From assembly GCA_013399305.1 (NCBI GenBank), contig VXAI01000018.1, positions 531,735-595,734 on the forward strand: DNA of 64,000 nt, read 5' to 3'. A model generated the notes under the pieces. It made no database searches. It had not been told where the DNA came from and was given only the letters and a program-made list of their open reading frames with translations. The translations under genes were made by a program, and so were the position numbers. The stretch is from Rostratula benghalensis. Lineage: Eukaryota > Chordata > Aves > Charadriiformes > Rostratulidae. This document shows positions 35,814-49,281 of this stretch, piece after piece. Position 1 is the stretch's first letter, and every line of letters begins with the position of its first letter.

Positions 35814-37947
35814 GTGAAGGAAATGGTCTGTGGGATAGTATGAACATAGGACAAGCGTGGTATGGCATGGAGAAGACCCGTGACCACTGCAGCAGAGTCC
35901 TGCTGCCCAGACACGGAGCCAAAGGGGATGAATCACTCAGCAAACACCACAAACGAGCAGCAAATGGCTCCGGCACACCAGAACAAACCCAGTCCTTCGC
36001 TCAGGCACAGCAAAAAATCAATTCTGTCAACAGCAGGGCAGGAGAAGCTGACAGGAAGGGAGGCAGCGAGCCCGGCTGGGCTGGCTCCTCTGTGTTTGCA
36101 GCTGGGATCACCACCCGGCAGGTCCCCGAGCCACAGGCACTCAGCAAGATCAGCTCTCACAGCCCAGCAATGGCTTTGCCAGAAATGGGGTCAGTTGAAC
36201 TTAAAACTGGCTCTTTGGGTGCTTGTTTGTTTTGTTTTTTTAAAACAGTATCAGCATCAATAACAGAAGCTGCCCTTCTTGCCTCACACAGTTAATGCCA
36301 CGTCCCAAACTTGGCTGCCATTACTGGTATCAATGTGACGTTGGTGTCCATGTAAATGTCACTTGGTAGCAAAAATGTCAACGCTGTGGTCCCCAGTGGC
36401 AATAAACAGCAATACCAAATGCCACCCAGCCAGAAAGTGTTGAGTAACTGGGAAATGTTAATACAAAAGTAAAAATCAGGGATGCACACAGGGCATGAAG
36501 TTTGTTTAGAGAAAGAAAGGGATTTCGCCGTAGTCCAGAGCTCTGACAGCTCCTGGATTCCACCCTGACACCGTGGGCAGGGGCTGCCTGTGTGCTCTCT
36601 CTGTGTTTGCACCTTACCTGGGTGCAAAATCTATCCTGACCAGTGCCTGCCACCTCTGCAATCCCCACAGACAATTCCCAGCTGCTCTTGGGGAAGGGAA
36701 AGGCACAGGGAATGGGCAGCAGGGCCATTCAGGCACAAGGGTCCTGCATGGATTTACAGCATGCCACTTCTAATAATCCTTCCTGGAGTTTCTCAGGAAG
36801 TAGAGGGGGGGAAAAAAAACACCCCAAAACCATGCTGTGACTGCAATTGCAGCCAGTGTCTGGCACTGCATTTAGTGCACAGGGGCTGAGGATTGGGTAA
36901 CCCGCCTGAGGTGCTGGCAGACGGCAGCACCGCCAGCTCAGGGCTCGGAGGGTGGTTTCAAAACAGCAAAATGTTTCTGATTTATTGTCTAGAACATCTG
37001 CTCCCGCCATGTGCTGTGCTGGAGAAGACAAATAGGTCCAAGAAGCGTGGCTGATCTGCACAAGAAATGCCCTTTTAACCTGACTGATGATGTTCAGATG
37101 TTTGCACTGTAACTCTCAACTCCTGCTTGAGCTCAGTGAGCAAAGTTGTCTCAGCTCGATCGGTCTCTGCGCAGGCTCTGGACAGCCAGGCTGGCCTGGG
37201 GAAGGCTTTCAGCCTCTGCTAAATGCCTCAATGCATCTAAAATGAAAGAAGTCCAGCTAGTTTTGAGGGAGTAAAAAAGCACAGCCGGGTGTTTGCAGTG
37301 GTTCAGCCAACCCCATGGTACTGGCTTTACCTGTCTCTGGGGTGTGAGCAACCCTGACACGGCAGCATCTCTACCAGACAGGTCGCTGTCGCTGTCCCTG
37401 TCCCAGCCCTGCCTGGAGAGGAGTCACAGCTGAGCCCTTGGGGTGAATTCTGAACTGGGCTTTCCACAGACGGACCCAGGCATGCATGGAGCTGACTGAG
37501 GTGACAAGTGGCAAAAATAAAGGACAATGGTCATTGCAACCAGTATAAGAAGATAGGATTTTAGTACCTTCTGTCACTCTGCATTTCTTGCCTGCTCACT
37601 CTCTGTACCTAAGAGACCTATTTGCTACAACACTGAGTTTTAGGGATGACCGTGCCTACACTGGAAGCACAAGATCTGCCCCAAGACAACCTCCACACCT
37701 ACTCTTCTTGGTCAGCACAGCTACATATTTTAATTCAGCCGTGGGAAACTGAAGTCCTGTTCCCAAAGAGCTGAGCACTGCTGTAGCCAGGGTCTGGTGA
37801 CAGATTTGCATAAGCAGCAACGTCCATCAGGGACAGATAAAACTTACCTATCTTAGTGCTGCAATGGGATGGATTGACCTGCTCCGTTAAAACACAGTAG
37901 TACTGGGAGAGAAAAGTTTGGGGTTTTTTTCTGACTGCAATATTGAG

Positions 37948-37990
37948 AAAAAAAAAAAGGAGGGGGGGGATAAAATAAAATAAAATAAAA
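37948..37990. repeat. Poly-A, poly-G and (TAAAA)4 simple repeat cluster
   Basis: An A-run of about 11, then AGG, a G-run and four perfect TAAAA units (37971-37990). Simple repeat, no other signal. Confidence 0.88.
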
Positions 37991-39944
37991 TCTCCCAAGA
38001 AAATAATTCATGTTGTACTTGAATCTATGGCACATTCTTCTGATGAACAATGTCAATTATTTTTCAGAAAAAATTTAAGCAGCTTTGATTCAAGGGGCAG
38101 TTTAAACTGACATTTAAATGAGCTCAAATTCAAACTGAGCTGTGTTAACAGCCAGTGATTTTCTACTTACTGCTTTAAATAACTCCATGTCCTACGTTTG
38201 CAATGTAATAACTTCCCCAAATTACAATAATCTCAGGATCTAAGTGACTGAGTGACCTGCTTTGTCACAGGGAGTGCTCTGGTCTTAGGCAGGTGATGAG
38301 GACGCTATGGAGCAGCACAGGGTTCCTGTCCAGTCAGGGACATTAAGGTGCCAGAGGCGGCACATTGCAGCATCCCAGTGCAGGAGGCCACTGGTGATGG
38401 TTTGAGGGACTGTGGAGTTAACCTTCTTCTCTGAACCCTCTCACCATCCCTTTCTCATCCAGGGCTTTCTCCCTGCCTTCCTGTTCTGGGTTAGTTGGTG
38501 AATGAATGGTGGGGTCTGGATAGATCCCACTGACACCTAACCAAGCTTGAATGAACCTTGGGGAAATAATGGAGCAGCTGGGAGCTGAACCTGAACCTGG
38601 GGGTGCCATACAGTCTCCTTTGCACTCCTACTTTGTACTCCTTCTCAGCCAGAGACACCACAGCATCACCAAGAAAAGGAGCTAGGGAGCTGCTGGCCTG
38701 GAGCAAAACTGGAAATCCCTCCTGAGGTCTCACTCCTAGTGAACAAGCTATGTTTATCCCTGATGCAGGTTTGGATGGCTGGAAAAAAATTTCCCAACAA
38801 CTCCCAGGGCTGCATCGGTCCTTACCCCATCCCTTGGGCTGACACGGGGGGACATGGGTTTCTGGATGGCTGAATTCATCCAAGAGCTGCTTGGATCATA
38901 ATCTGCTATCCCTGCGGTTTAACAGTTATAATACAAATATAAATACATTCTCCTTCCTTTCACAAAGATATTCTTTGTGGCTTTTCTATCCAGGGACTTA
39001 GCAGCTTCACTGTTGTGGTATCCAAGAGCCTCATGATCTTTAATGGCTTCTTTGCATGAGTAATGCATTTACATGCATCTCACCCAAAATGCTCTTTCAT
39101 CCTCTCTATGTGCTTTCTTCCTTGGCACCACTCTTCAGTTTTATTCTCTTTTATCTGAGCTGCAGTCTGTGCTGGGATGACAAATGCAACCCTTAACGGC
39201 AAAGAATATGAAGCACATTTTGGATGCAGCACTTCTGAGATAATAACTGATCCCAGATGCGTCTAACCCAAAAAATGGGGAAACAGCCCCAACTCTCCTC
39301 CCGGGAGCCTGTGGGCTACAGAAAACAGGGGGACAAAGCCACAGATTGTGGGCAGCAGCAGCACAGTCCTAGCTGGACCCTTTGGCCTTCCCAGGTCCCT
39401 GTATTTCAGCACGGCTTATTGGAGCTGGACCCGAAGCTATGGCAGGTTTGGAATGGATGAATGGTGTGTAGTAAAACTGAGGAATGTGATGATTTTATAA
39501 CAAACACCTTGAGGTTATGGGATATTAAGCATCCACCTCCAGATCTGCATCCTCCAGTCCTGATACCTCCAGCTATGCAGCGCTCATCGATCACACGTGC
39601 ATTTAGTAAATATGTCAACATGAAAAGTCTATCGATTTCCCTGTTCTTCTGCTCTACCATCTGCTCCGCTGAAAGCATCACGCTACCAGCATTTTTGGCA
39701 AAGCTCGCTGGTCATCTCCAAGCTCAAGGGGAAATAACCTCTTCAGGACCTCTCACCTGACCAGCTACCACAAAGGGGAGGGAAGAGGAGGGCAGGAAGA
39801 AGTCTAGCTATTCTGGTCCAGGGTGTTGTATACATTGCATCATCCGTGACAAAACCAACACTCAAGTGCCTCATTACTACCCTTGCAATGGTACATAGGA
39901 CCCAGTGCTGACTCTAGCTGGGGTCAGATCTATTGGATCACCTT

Positions 39945-40383
39945 AGGGCTACAAAGATGATGAGGGGCCTTAAACATCTCTCCTATGAGGAAAGGCTGAG
40001 GGACTTGGGGATTTTTAGTCTGGAGAAGAAAAGATTGAGGAAGGATCTAATCGACTTCTATAAATACTTAAAGGATGGGTATCCAGAGCACAGGGCCAGT
40101 CTTTTTTTCAGTGGTGCTCAGTGACAGGACAAAAGGTAATGGACACAAACGTGAACATAAGTAGCAACTAAACACGAGGGGGAACTTCGTCCCTTTGAGG
40201 GTGGCAGAGCCCTGGAAGAGGCCACCCAGAGAGGTGGTGGGATCTCCATCTCTGGAGACATTCAAAACCCTCCTGGACACGTTCCTGTACAACTTGCTCT
40301 AGGTGGACCTGCTTTGGCAGGGAGGTTGGACTGGATGATTTCCAGAGGTCCATTCCAACCCCATATCATTTTGTGATTCTGTG
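39945..40383 (+). repeat. CR1 LINE fragment, plus orientation
   Basis: The copy runs from GGGCTACAAAGATGATGAGG through CTGAGGGACTTGGGGATTTT and GGAGACATTCAAAACCCTCC to GGTCCATTCCAACCCCATAT, ending in the tail TTTTGTGATTCTGTG. The last 8 bases (ATTCTGTG) are the octamer found at CR1 3' ends. The copy is 5'-truncated and carries stop codons, so it is inactive. Together with the copy at 35369 it marks this intron as archosaur-like. Confidence 0.9.
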
Positions 40384-41202
40384 CTCCCATAAGTGGTGCC
40401 TAAAAATGCCAGCTGATGCAGAAACAAGTGGCTGTCTTTCCCTGGGTCATGCTGTCTCTGTCCTGTATCACACTATTGCTCTGACTGCTGGAAAAACTGG
40501 GGGGGCCACCAGACACGTTTTACCCAGCTGCAGTGGTTGGGTTGGAAATATCAACTCTTTTTTCCCCTGCAGAAAGGATCTGGTGAGGGAAGCTCTAGGT
40601 TAGAAGCTGCTTTCCAGGCACATCTGCAAAGTTTTTATCTGCCCTGAAGACAAGCCAATCTCCAGCTTAATAAAAGCAGCATCTGAACCCCACCTTTGCT
40701 AGGGATCAAGGCTGGGAGCTCTGCCAGCATCCTGGAGAGAGCAGGACTTACCACTTCGTGCCTGACAACTAGGCCATGCTAGAAAAATGCTGAAAAAATG
40801 GTAATTGTGCTCAAGTGCAAAAGCCAACAAACTAAATCCCGGGAGCCTCAACAAATCTCCTTGTGCACAGCCCTCCAGATGCTCGCGCCTGCCCAGCCAG
40901 GGGCTGAAATCCCACAGAGTGGGGACCACAGAGCCGTAGCAAGGGGATGCCCAGTGGCTCTGGGATGAGGATGCTGCAATGGGAAGAGGCAAAGGTCCCT
41001 GGAAGTGACTTTTGCAGCTGTCTGCAGCCAGCTGTGACCCTAACAGCTGTCCCAGCTGGCCACGCCAGCTCGGCCAGGCTCTTGCAAAGCCCCTAACAGC
41101 CTTAATTTTTCTCTCTGCTCGCTTCTGCTATCTCTTGCTTCTGCCTCCAACTGGAATATTATCAAAATAAATAAACAGTGGATCTTAAGATGCAGCTGAC
41201 AG

Positions 41203-41220
41203 AAAAAAAAAAAAAAAAAA
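41203..41220. repeat. Poly-A run (18 nt)
   Basis: Eighteen A on the plus strand. The flanks do not look like a retrocopy or a CR1. Confidence 0.9.
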
Positions 41221-41389
41221 GAATGAGTGCTGGCCATCCCTTTCAAACAGAGGGAACACGAGCCAATTCTCAGCAGATTTTCAGGCCACACAAGGTTCAG
41301 ACGTGCTGTCTCTAACCCAAACCTCCACCACCCCTTGCCTACTTGAGTTTGACAGAGACCTAGATTCTTCTGCTATCTCAAATTATTAC

Positions 41390-41410
41390 TTTTTTTTTTT
41401 AAAAAAAAAA
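41390..41410. repeat. T11A10 palindromic homopolymer junction
   Basis: Eleven T directly followed by ten A, so ten base pairs of perfect self-complementarity with no loop. It lies 170 bp from the poly-A run at 41203 and is the second such T/A junction in the window after 14353-14373. Confidence 0.9.
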
Positions 41411-44359
41411 TATTTTGGTGCAAAATAGTTTCAGTTTTGTGGACTAGTTTTTCGTGTCTTTTTTCTTTGATTCTGTTCTTTGTTTTAACCCCTGCACTGA
41501 TGAGCAGAGCCCAGTATTGCTTTTGCCAATGATGCTCTGTGCTGCTCAGCACCACAGGGAAGAGCGTGCTGTGCCCAGTGTGGGGACCCTGAGTCCTTTG
41601 CATCCAGACATTGGCAGCACTGCTGAGGGTACCCTTTACCCAGGATCCTCATTATTGTCATGCTGATTAATATCTCCACTAATAACGAAACAACAGGATC
41701 AAGAGGTACAGAGGCAAAGGGAGAGGGAAGGAGAAGCAGACCCTGAGGGAATGGTGCAGGATGGAGCAAGGGAAATCCAGAGAATTGAGTCATCCTGGGG
41801 CTCCAGCTGCACCCTGCTGCATTATCTCAGAGTTATCTTCTCCTGGCTTGCAAAAGCTGGATCGTGCTGGCATGGCCAGCTAGGACAGCTGGTTGGGTGA
41901 CAGCAGATGCTGGATAATCCAGGTCTATCTCTCACCTAACTCAGACCTAGGGGTCTGTGTCTGGAGAGCATCTCCACAAAAGCCTGGGTGATAGCAGAGA
42001 GTAAAAAGTGATGCTCGCATTTCCCCCCACCTCCCCATGGGTGCACATCCCACCAAGGGCCTGATCCTGTCCTCCCCTTGGCACGGTCCAGCTGGGCTCA
42101 AGGTAAAGATGGGCTCTGCTTTCCAGCTTTATTCAGCTCCACATCACAATCTCCAAATATCTGTGCAGGCTGGAGAGCCCTTCAGGCAGACTCAAGCAGC
42201 GTGGCATGCAAGGAGTCCGGTCAACGCATAAATCATCTGGGTCCCCAACAAGGCTCTTCTTTCTGCATTATTTTTTCATTTAAAACCTATCACCCCAGTC
42301 AAATCCTCCTCACCAAGCACCACTGAGCACCGAGAGGCCGGGAGTGAAGCCGAGCAGTGGCATAGCTCCTGCTCTGCTCCCCCTCCTGGGACAGTGACCC
42401 ATCAGGGAATGGCCCCATCCATCTCCCGCTCACAGCTGACAAGTGAAATTGCTTCATATCCTCCCCAAAATGCACGGAATGAAACCAAGATCTATTTTAA
42501 CACATATTCAAAGGGACACTGTCAAGTAGTTTAGATACAAAATGAAAGATTTTGTAAACAAACCAACCAAACAAAAGACTTACAAAGCTTGATATTAATA
42601 GAAAAGTTATTGGGATCCTTTTTTTTCCCTTCACACAGCAATAAAACGAGCTTTTTAAAAATTCCCCCTGCAGTGTTTGCAGCCCAAACAAAACAGCCTT
42701 GTCCTGACACACGAGAAATGAGCCCAAGAGGAACCAGAGAGTGGGAGCTACAGAGAAGGCACTTGGAGGGCAGCTCTAGGGAAGGTGATGAAAAGCTTTA
42801 AGCCTCTTGTCCCCCTACTTTTTATCCTCATCTTCAAGCTCTCCTACCTCAGCTCAGCAGACCCAAGTACTCTCATGGCCTGAAGACCCCCTGGCATCTG
42901 CAGGGCTCCTTGGAAGGATGGTCCCATTTGGGTGCAGAGACCCCCCCCGTAACCCTCATAGGGGTCCCAGTGCTGGCTGCAAACCGAAGGAGCAGTGCCA
43001 AGGGCAGGGACAAGCAAAGAAATTTGGGTTTACCGTCATGAGAAACATGAGTGCAGTTTCTCCCTCTCCCTCCTGAGCAGGCCAGGTTGGAAAACAGCCA
43101 GCTGCCTCACGCTTCGTTAAGCCCCTGATCGTTAGTGGTGGGTACTGATGGCTGCAGCTGGAAGGGAGGACCAGCTGAGGGGCTGGGTAGGTGTTTCCTT
43201 GGTGCTGCCAGAGCCATGCTCAGGGGATGCTGGCAGACCCAGCTTGTTGTTTCAAATGGGGGAAAAAAACCCCCCACAAATGATAGTATTTATCATGAGG
43301 CTTTCTGGCTGGAAAAAAGTGACTTAGATAACACACTCAGGTTTCTGGTTTGTGCACACTGGAGCCTGCTTGCACCTACCACCAGCTCCTCTGTAAATAC
43401 AGATAAAGGAAGGGGCAAAGTGGTGATGGATTTCTCAGGGTGCTTGAGCTTGGGGAGCCCTCTGCACCATCATCACCATTGCAAACTGGGGCATTAGTGG
43501 TTGCAACAGCACAGGGATGATATGCCATTTGGGATTAAACCTGCTCAAAAAGACTAACTGACTAGAGGAGCAACTTAAGAGCTACAGGACTGTGCCTTGG
43601 TGGTGCAGCAGGTCCTGGAGCACATCATTCCACCTCTGTCCCAGGTGGGGAAGCACAGCTCTAGATGAGATAACTGGCTGGTGTTAACCTCAGCCAGCCC
43701 AGGTTCCCTTAATTGCTTACCTTGGGTTGACGCTGGCACCAGGGGCTAACTGAAAAGGGCTGGGGTTTTATTAAAACCAGGCTTGTTTTTCATAAAATTG
43801 GAGATTAAACTAATAATATTGCTCTGCTGCTGTATAAACCTTTACATCCTTGGGCTTTAATAAGTTTTGCAAAGGAGGAAAAGATTATCAGCTGTATTTT
43901 GTAACCAGTGGAAAACAACCTGGGTACAGCAGCTTGGGCAAGGGCAGAATAAGGGAGGGGTGAAGGGATCTGCCCCCCACCCCATCCCACAGCCAGCTCC
44001 TGTGCCAGGCAGTGATGCTCCTCTTGCCATTTTGCCAAATTTGGTTCTCCCTGATGCTGAGGGCAGCGATCCCACCCTGCCCCACGCTGCCAGCTGCAAG
44101 ACCAAACCTGAACCCCCCCTGAATGTCAGTGTCTTCACTGCCCCAGGGTGGTGTCACTGTCACCACAGCTACATCTTTAACCCATCCTTGCAATCCTCAC
44201 CCCACAGCACTGCACCCAAAATTCCTTCCAAAACAGGGAAGTCTCGCTCCCTCCCTTTCACCTATTGGCAGTCCCAGCTCTCTGGTTTGTACAGGCAATG
44301 GAAGATGCTCAGAGAAGCCACAAGCAAAGCTTTCCCCAGTCGGGTCCCAAGCTGGAAAA

Positions 44360-44560
44360 TGAAAAAGGAGTTGCAATTTGCACTTTAAATGAGTTAATGT
44401 TCATGAAGTGCTCTTGTATCGGCGCAGGCGGTTGTCAGAGCAAACGCCACAAAATGCTAATTCCGCTCTGCAATCAATGGTGCCTTTCTCAGAAGTGGCT
44501 CGATAATTATGTCTAAACAGATACGAGTTTTTTAAAGAGGTAAACAGCTGAAATTCATTA
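44360..44560. promoter_or_regulatory. Candidate conserved non-coding element
   Basis: This is a complex, non-repetitive AT-rich segment that keeps several CpGs (around 44419-44463 and 44501-44524) in an intron where CpG is generally scarce. It has no convincing frame. The composition is typical of vertebrate conserved elements, but conservation itself cannot be seen here. Confidence 0.15.
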
Positions 44561-47500
44561 CCTCCCTCTCTAGTTTTCTGGAGTAAATTGGTGACATTGG
44601 CAAACCCAGGAGGTTCCTGAGGGCTGCTCATGGGGAATTTCAGATACTGCTGGTGGCCGCAGTACAATGGGGAAGGGCATGATGCCCCTCTCTGTACTGG
44701 ATTTCACTGGTGTGAAGAAGACTTACAGGACCAGAGGATAGGATTATAACCAATGGCTCATCAGATGTAGGTCTGACCAGAGTTGGGCAGTTGTCATGTC
44801 CTCACCACTGATCCATACAAGTCCCCATGGAGGGACATGCCCACAGTGAACAGCAGAGTTTGGACCAAGGGAAACAGAGCTGCAGCCCCTCAGCTTATCT
44901 CCTGATAAGCCAGGTCTCCAAGAGGATAATTATTTAGCAACATCTTGCTAATAGAAGAAAAAAAGATCAGTTAAAGCTATTTGGAAAGATTGCAGCAAAC
45001 TATGGTCTTTCCTTGAGAGATAATTACTCATCTGGTTCCTCCGTCTAATAAACACACTTTGGTATTAATGAGGTCCCTCCTCAGCACCACTTAAAGCTTT
45101 CAAAAGAGCGTGTCGGCAAATCACCGGGAAAAATGATCACAGCCCTGGGATGTTCATGGACGTTAGCAAAGCTTTGGGGACAACGCATAAAACTCAACCT
45201 CTTGGATTATTTTTTTTTCAGCGTGCACAGATGCAAACAGGACCCACAACACCTGCCATTGGGTGGAGAGGCTCCAGGCTGGGCTCAGCATCAGGGATGC
45301 TCCGACTTCTTCCATCTGCTCCCCAGGTGGGGAATCTCCAAAGAGCGCTTTGCTGGGAGTACAGCGCCCGAGCCGGGCTTTTGGCAAGGGTTATCGGCAT
45401 CGGAGCAGAAGAGCCAACAGGGAAAGCAGGGCTGAGAGAGGGTCTCGGACATCAGGCTGGTGTTTAAAGCAGAGGGTAGGTGTGAAGAGCCACGGGGGTG
45501 TCAGGGTCCCAGCATGGGGTCCTGGAGGGACACTGGCTGCCTGGGGATTTGGGGGTCTGACCCCCAGCCTGCTGCTGTCTGTAGAGGGACGACTCCTGAG
45601 CAGGATTGCAGCAAGCCAAAGAGAACAAATATTGACCTGGATGCTGAAATGAGCTCATGGAGGGTTTTTTATTTGTGAGTTGCTTTTTCCTCCAGTCAAA
45701 TGGCTATAAAATTCAGTGGATGTTTGCTCTGAAGGGCGACAGCTACCAGCCAGAGTGAGTGAAGGCTGCTGAGAGTCTCTGCAAACCGGGCTTTAAATTT
45801 TGGAAGAAATCATCTGAATTTGAACTGACTCCTGTTTGTGTTTGCCTCCTGAGGGTGCTGCAGAGAGGAGGCTTTTTGCTCAGAGCACTGATGGACATTT
45901 TAACATTAAGCTGCAACAGTGATCGATGGCATTTAGGGTTTAGTACTTGGTCAAGCACGGCTGTAAACTCCACCAGCTCTGGCCCCAATCCAGCAAAGCA
46001 CTTAAATGTGCCTTCTCCTGCAGATTTCACCCAGGCTTAAAGAGCGGGCAGGGCTGTAAATGGAGGGTAAGCCTGATACATCAGGAGGGAGGATGCAATG
46101 GTGCCTGATGGCAGGGAGCGCATGGGGTCAGCAATGAGTGATGGGGCAGGAGGGGAAATTCCCAGGAGATCACCAGTGGTATTATTTACATGTATTTCAG
46201 AGGCAAGTCAGGACCAAGGAAGCATATAATGATGGTAATTGGAGGCACACAGATGATTAACCTGAATTTCTCAAGTTCAGCCAGGGCAGTTTTCTTCGTC
46301 TCTATTTTCTTCTTTTCAAAAGTACTAACTTGGGTTCATTTTCCACTAGTGAATGAACCCAGGGGTTTCAGCTTTGATTGGGTAACTCTGGCAATGAGAA
46401 GGTGGCATCTTGTGAAGGCAGGGTGGCAGGGCTGAGCGAAGAACAGCCCACATCTGGTGTTTCTCCCATTCAATAACAGAACAAAGATAAAACCTGGTGT
46501 TCAAATAAGAGCTAAATGCATCACAGGAGGCACACAGCTGCAGAAATGTTTCTAGGCTCAGCACAAAAGCTGGAAAGCAATAAATACAAGCCCAATGCAG
46601 TGATTCCCACCTTGGGCTGAACTCTTCTGGAGGTGTTCTGGGCTGTACATGCTAACCCTCTTTTTCTTGCATGACAGAATTGTCTGTTGTGACAAATACA
46701 AGACAGGTAGAAATTAATTTGCAAGCACAGACAGGCTGGGAAAAAATGAGAAGAGACTCTCATGAAGCAGCATGGGTGATCCTTTTGAAAAGACTTTGCT
46801 GTGTTCCACTGGGAGAGCTTGCCTCATGGATTTAGTACCAACGTACTCAATGTTCAAATCATTAAACGTGGATAAAAAAATGCAGGGAAATACATAAACC
46901 CATTTCTCCAGGTTAATCCTGGGCCTTTTTAACCTTTGGTGTGACTGAATGGGTCAAAGGTTTAGTGAGCACTGGCAGAAAGAGAAGGTGCCTGAGTTGT
47001 CCCTTTAGGAGCTCCAGCCCCAAGTCAGCTGAGCTGCCCAGAGAGCTTTCACTGGCCTCACTTCTCCCGAAAAAGAGGACATTGGAAGGTGCAGACACTG
47101 CCACCTTAGGTCCTTCCTAGCTTTTCCTCATGTGTCTCCTCCACAAGGAGATGGCTGGAAGCTCCTGCCATCAGCCCACATCCAACCTGGTTAAGACACC
47201 AAGCTGCAGTGCTCTTAACCAGATGAAACCCCTTAAGACCTGGTGGTACCAAAACACATTTAGTGTAGTTAATTGCAGCCCTAATGAATACAGATCTTGC
47301 ATTCCTGGGGTTTTGATATGATTGGTTTTTTCTACCTATTCTCATTGACAGACTCTGGATAGGATGTCCCAGACTTGTTCTGTGTTGTACTCAAGAGACT
47401 TCTCCGCAGATGGGTGTGATGCTACCAGGCAATCTCCTCTCTCTCCTGCTGGTCCATGGCAGCCTTCTCAGTGGGTTCTGTGATGGGCACAGTGTGTTGG

Positions 47501-49260
47501 ATCCCTCACCCTGACCAGGGGTAATGAACTTCTACATACTCCTACATCGTGCCAGTGGCTCAGCATCTGCACTGGGAAGGACCTGTTATTTCTGTTGACA
47601 GTAAAGACAGAGATCCCTGGTTACGAAGTTACCACATCTGTAGAATCTTGTGTGGCACAGATTCTCAAAATCATCTGGGAGACTTGCTCCACTGACCTCC
47701 TACAGTGTTTCTTGAGTTCAACCACAGCTACTGAAGTAAACTTGTCCCCTAGAAGACTTCTGTGCCCTGCTCTACTCACTGAACAAAGTGAGAATGGCAA
47801 CATCATTCTGATTTTAACATCAGAACCAGAGGTTGCTATGTTTCTCATTGTAAATACCAGCTTGGGGACCAGGACCTCAGCATCTCCTGTGCATACCCAC
47901 CTCTCATTGTCTTCAGTCCACAACCCAGTGGTGTCCAGTTCTCCTACAGTATCCTACAATGCACAGGATATCATTGCCAATAAGCTGATGCTCTTGCTAA
48001 ATCCATTTTTTCACTGTGAAAGTTCCCAGTCTGTTTGCAAGCAAATCCCAAACCATACAGTAATAGTGCCATCCCCAACAAGAAAACCAGAATTCTGTTT
48101 AAAATTTGCTCGTATCTGGCTATAAGCAGCAGAAACTCCGCCTTGCAAGAAAACTTTCCATCCCTTCTTCTATCCATGAGTTAGGTGTCATAATTCAGTC
48201 TCCTCCACCCAAGATGTTGCACTGTCTGTAACATTGGATGTGGCACCATAGACTCACTGTAGCCCTCGGTCCCCACCGTGACCTGACGTTTCCCAACTGA
48301 TGGAAATGACCCCTCTCTCTGGGGCAGGATGGTTTGGTGCTGAGAGTTGTAATTTTTCATATTGCTCCTCTCCTGTCTGTGTTGGGTAATGGGCGCTTCA
48401 TGGTGGCCGCCACAGGGCTGCGGTGGCAGCAAAATTCACTCGGCCGTGCTCCATAGCCAAACAACTTTTCCAGAAAGAAAAATATTTTGCCGTCTCCAGA
48501 TTCTGCATTGAGTAAAAATAACTCTCAATTCCCCTCTCAATTAGTCAAACGTCATGAAGAGCTGAAATGTGCATTTAATTGTGCCTTTCTTGCCTCAAAT
48601 TATCTATGAGAAAGCATCTCAGTCCTCGTCAATCCCCTAGTAGCGCAGGGCACCGTGCTGGGGCTGGTCCCTGCAGGAGGGCAGCCAGGCTGGGGACAAC
48701 AGGGCAGCCCGTCCAGTGGGGTCTGCAGTGGGAAGGGAAAAAGGATTTGGGGGGGAAAAAGAGAGAGTGAAAGAGCTTGCAAAAGCAGAGGAAGAGAAAG
48801 CTCTGGGCTGTAGTGCAGGTGGTGGGAACAGGAGCAGAAGTGGGGTGCAGAGCTGTACAACCCACTTTGGAAAGGGCAAGGCTGAAAATTCAGAAGATGC
48901 TCTAGCTGTAAGGCATGTGGAAAAATGTATTTAACTTTTAAAAACAAAAATCCAAGAAGAAAAATCCACATTTGCCTATGGATGGGAATTCATTAATTGC
49001 AGCAGACTTAAACTGGGGACTTGTGCTTCCTTGCCCAACATACTGTGTGAAGATATTTCACCAGAGAACTGTCAGAGAAAGTCTCCAATGCCCATCGTGG
49101 TGGCACACCAACACCGTGCACCCGCAAGCAGCCGATGCACGGCTCCACCGTGGCTGCATCCCCCTCGGTGGCACCAAGCCACGCAGAGGAGGTGACACCC
49201 ACGCTGGCTCCCGGGGAGCCCTGCAGCAGCACTTGCTCTGTTCTTTCTGGCTGTCATCTC

Positions 49261-49281
49261 TTTTTTTTTTTTTTTTTTTTT
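49261..49281. repeat. Poly-T run (21 nt)
   Basis: Twenty-one consecutive T followed by a C-rich pyrimidine stretch. On the CACNA1H transcript it is an A-run. Confidence 0.9.

Noticed and set aside
35423..35936. Minus-strand frames near 35.6 kb with channel-like hydrophobic ends
   Set aside because: They translate CR1 sequence and the AAT microsatellite (poly-Ile/Tyr/Leu), not a gene.
39933..40124. 63-codon plus-strand frame with a protein-like sequence
   Set aside because: This is translated CR1 3' sequence, broken by stops; part of an inactive LINE fragment.
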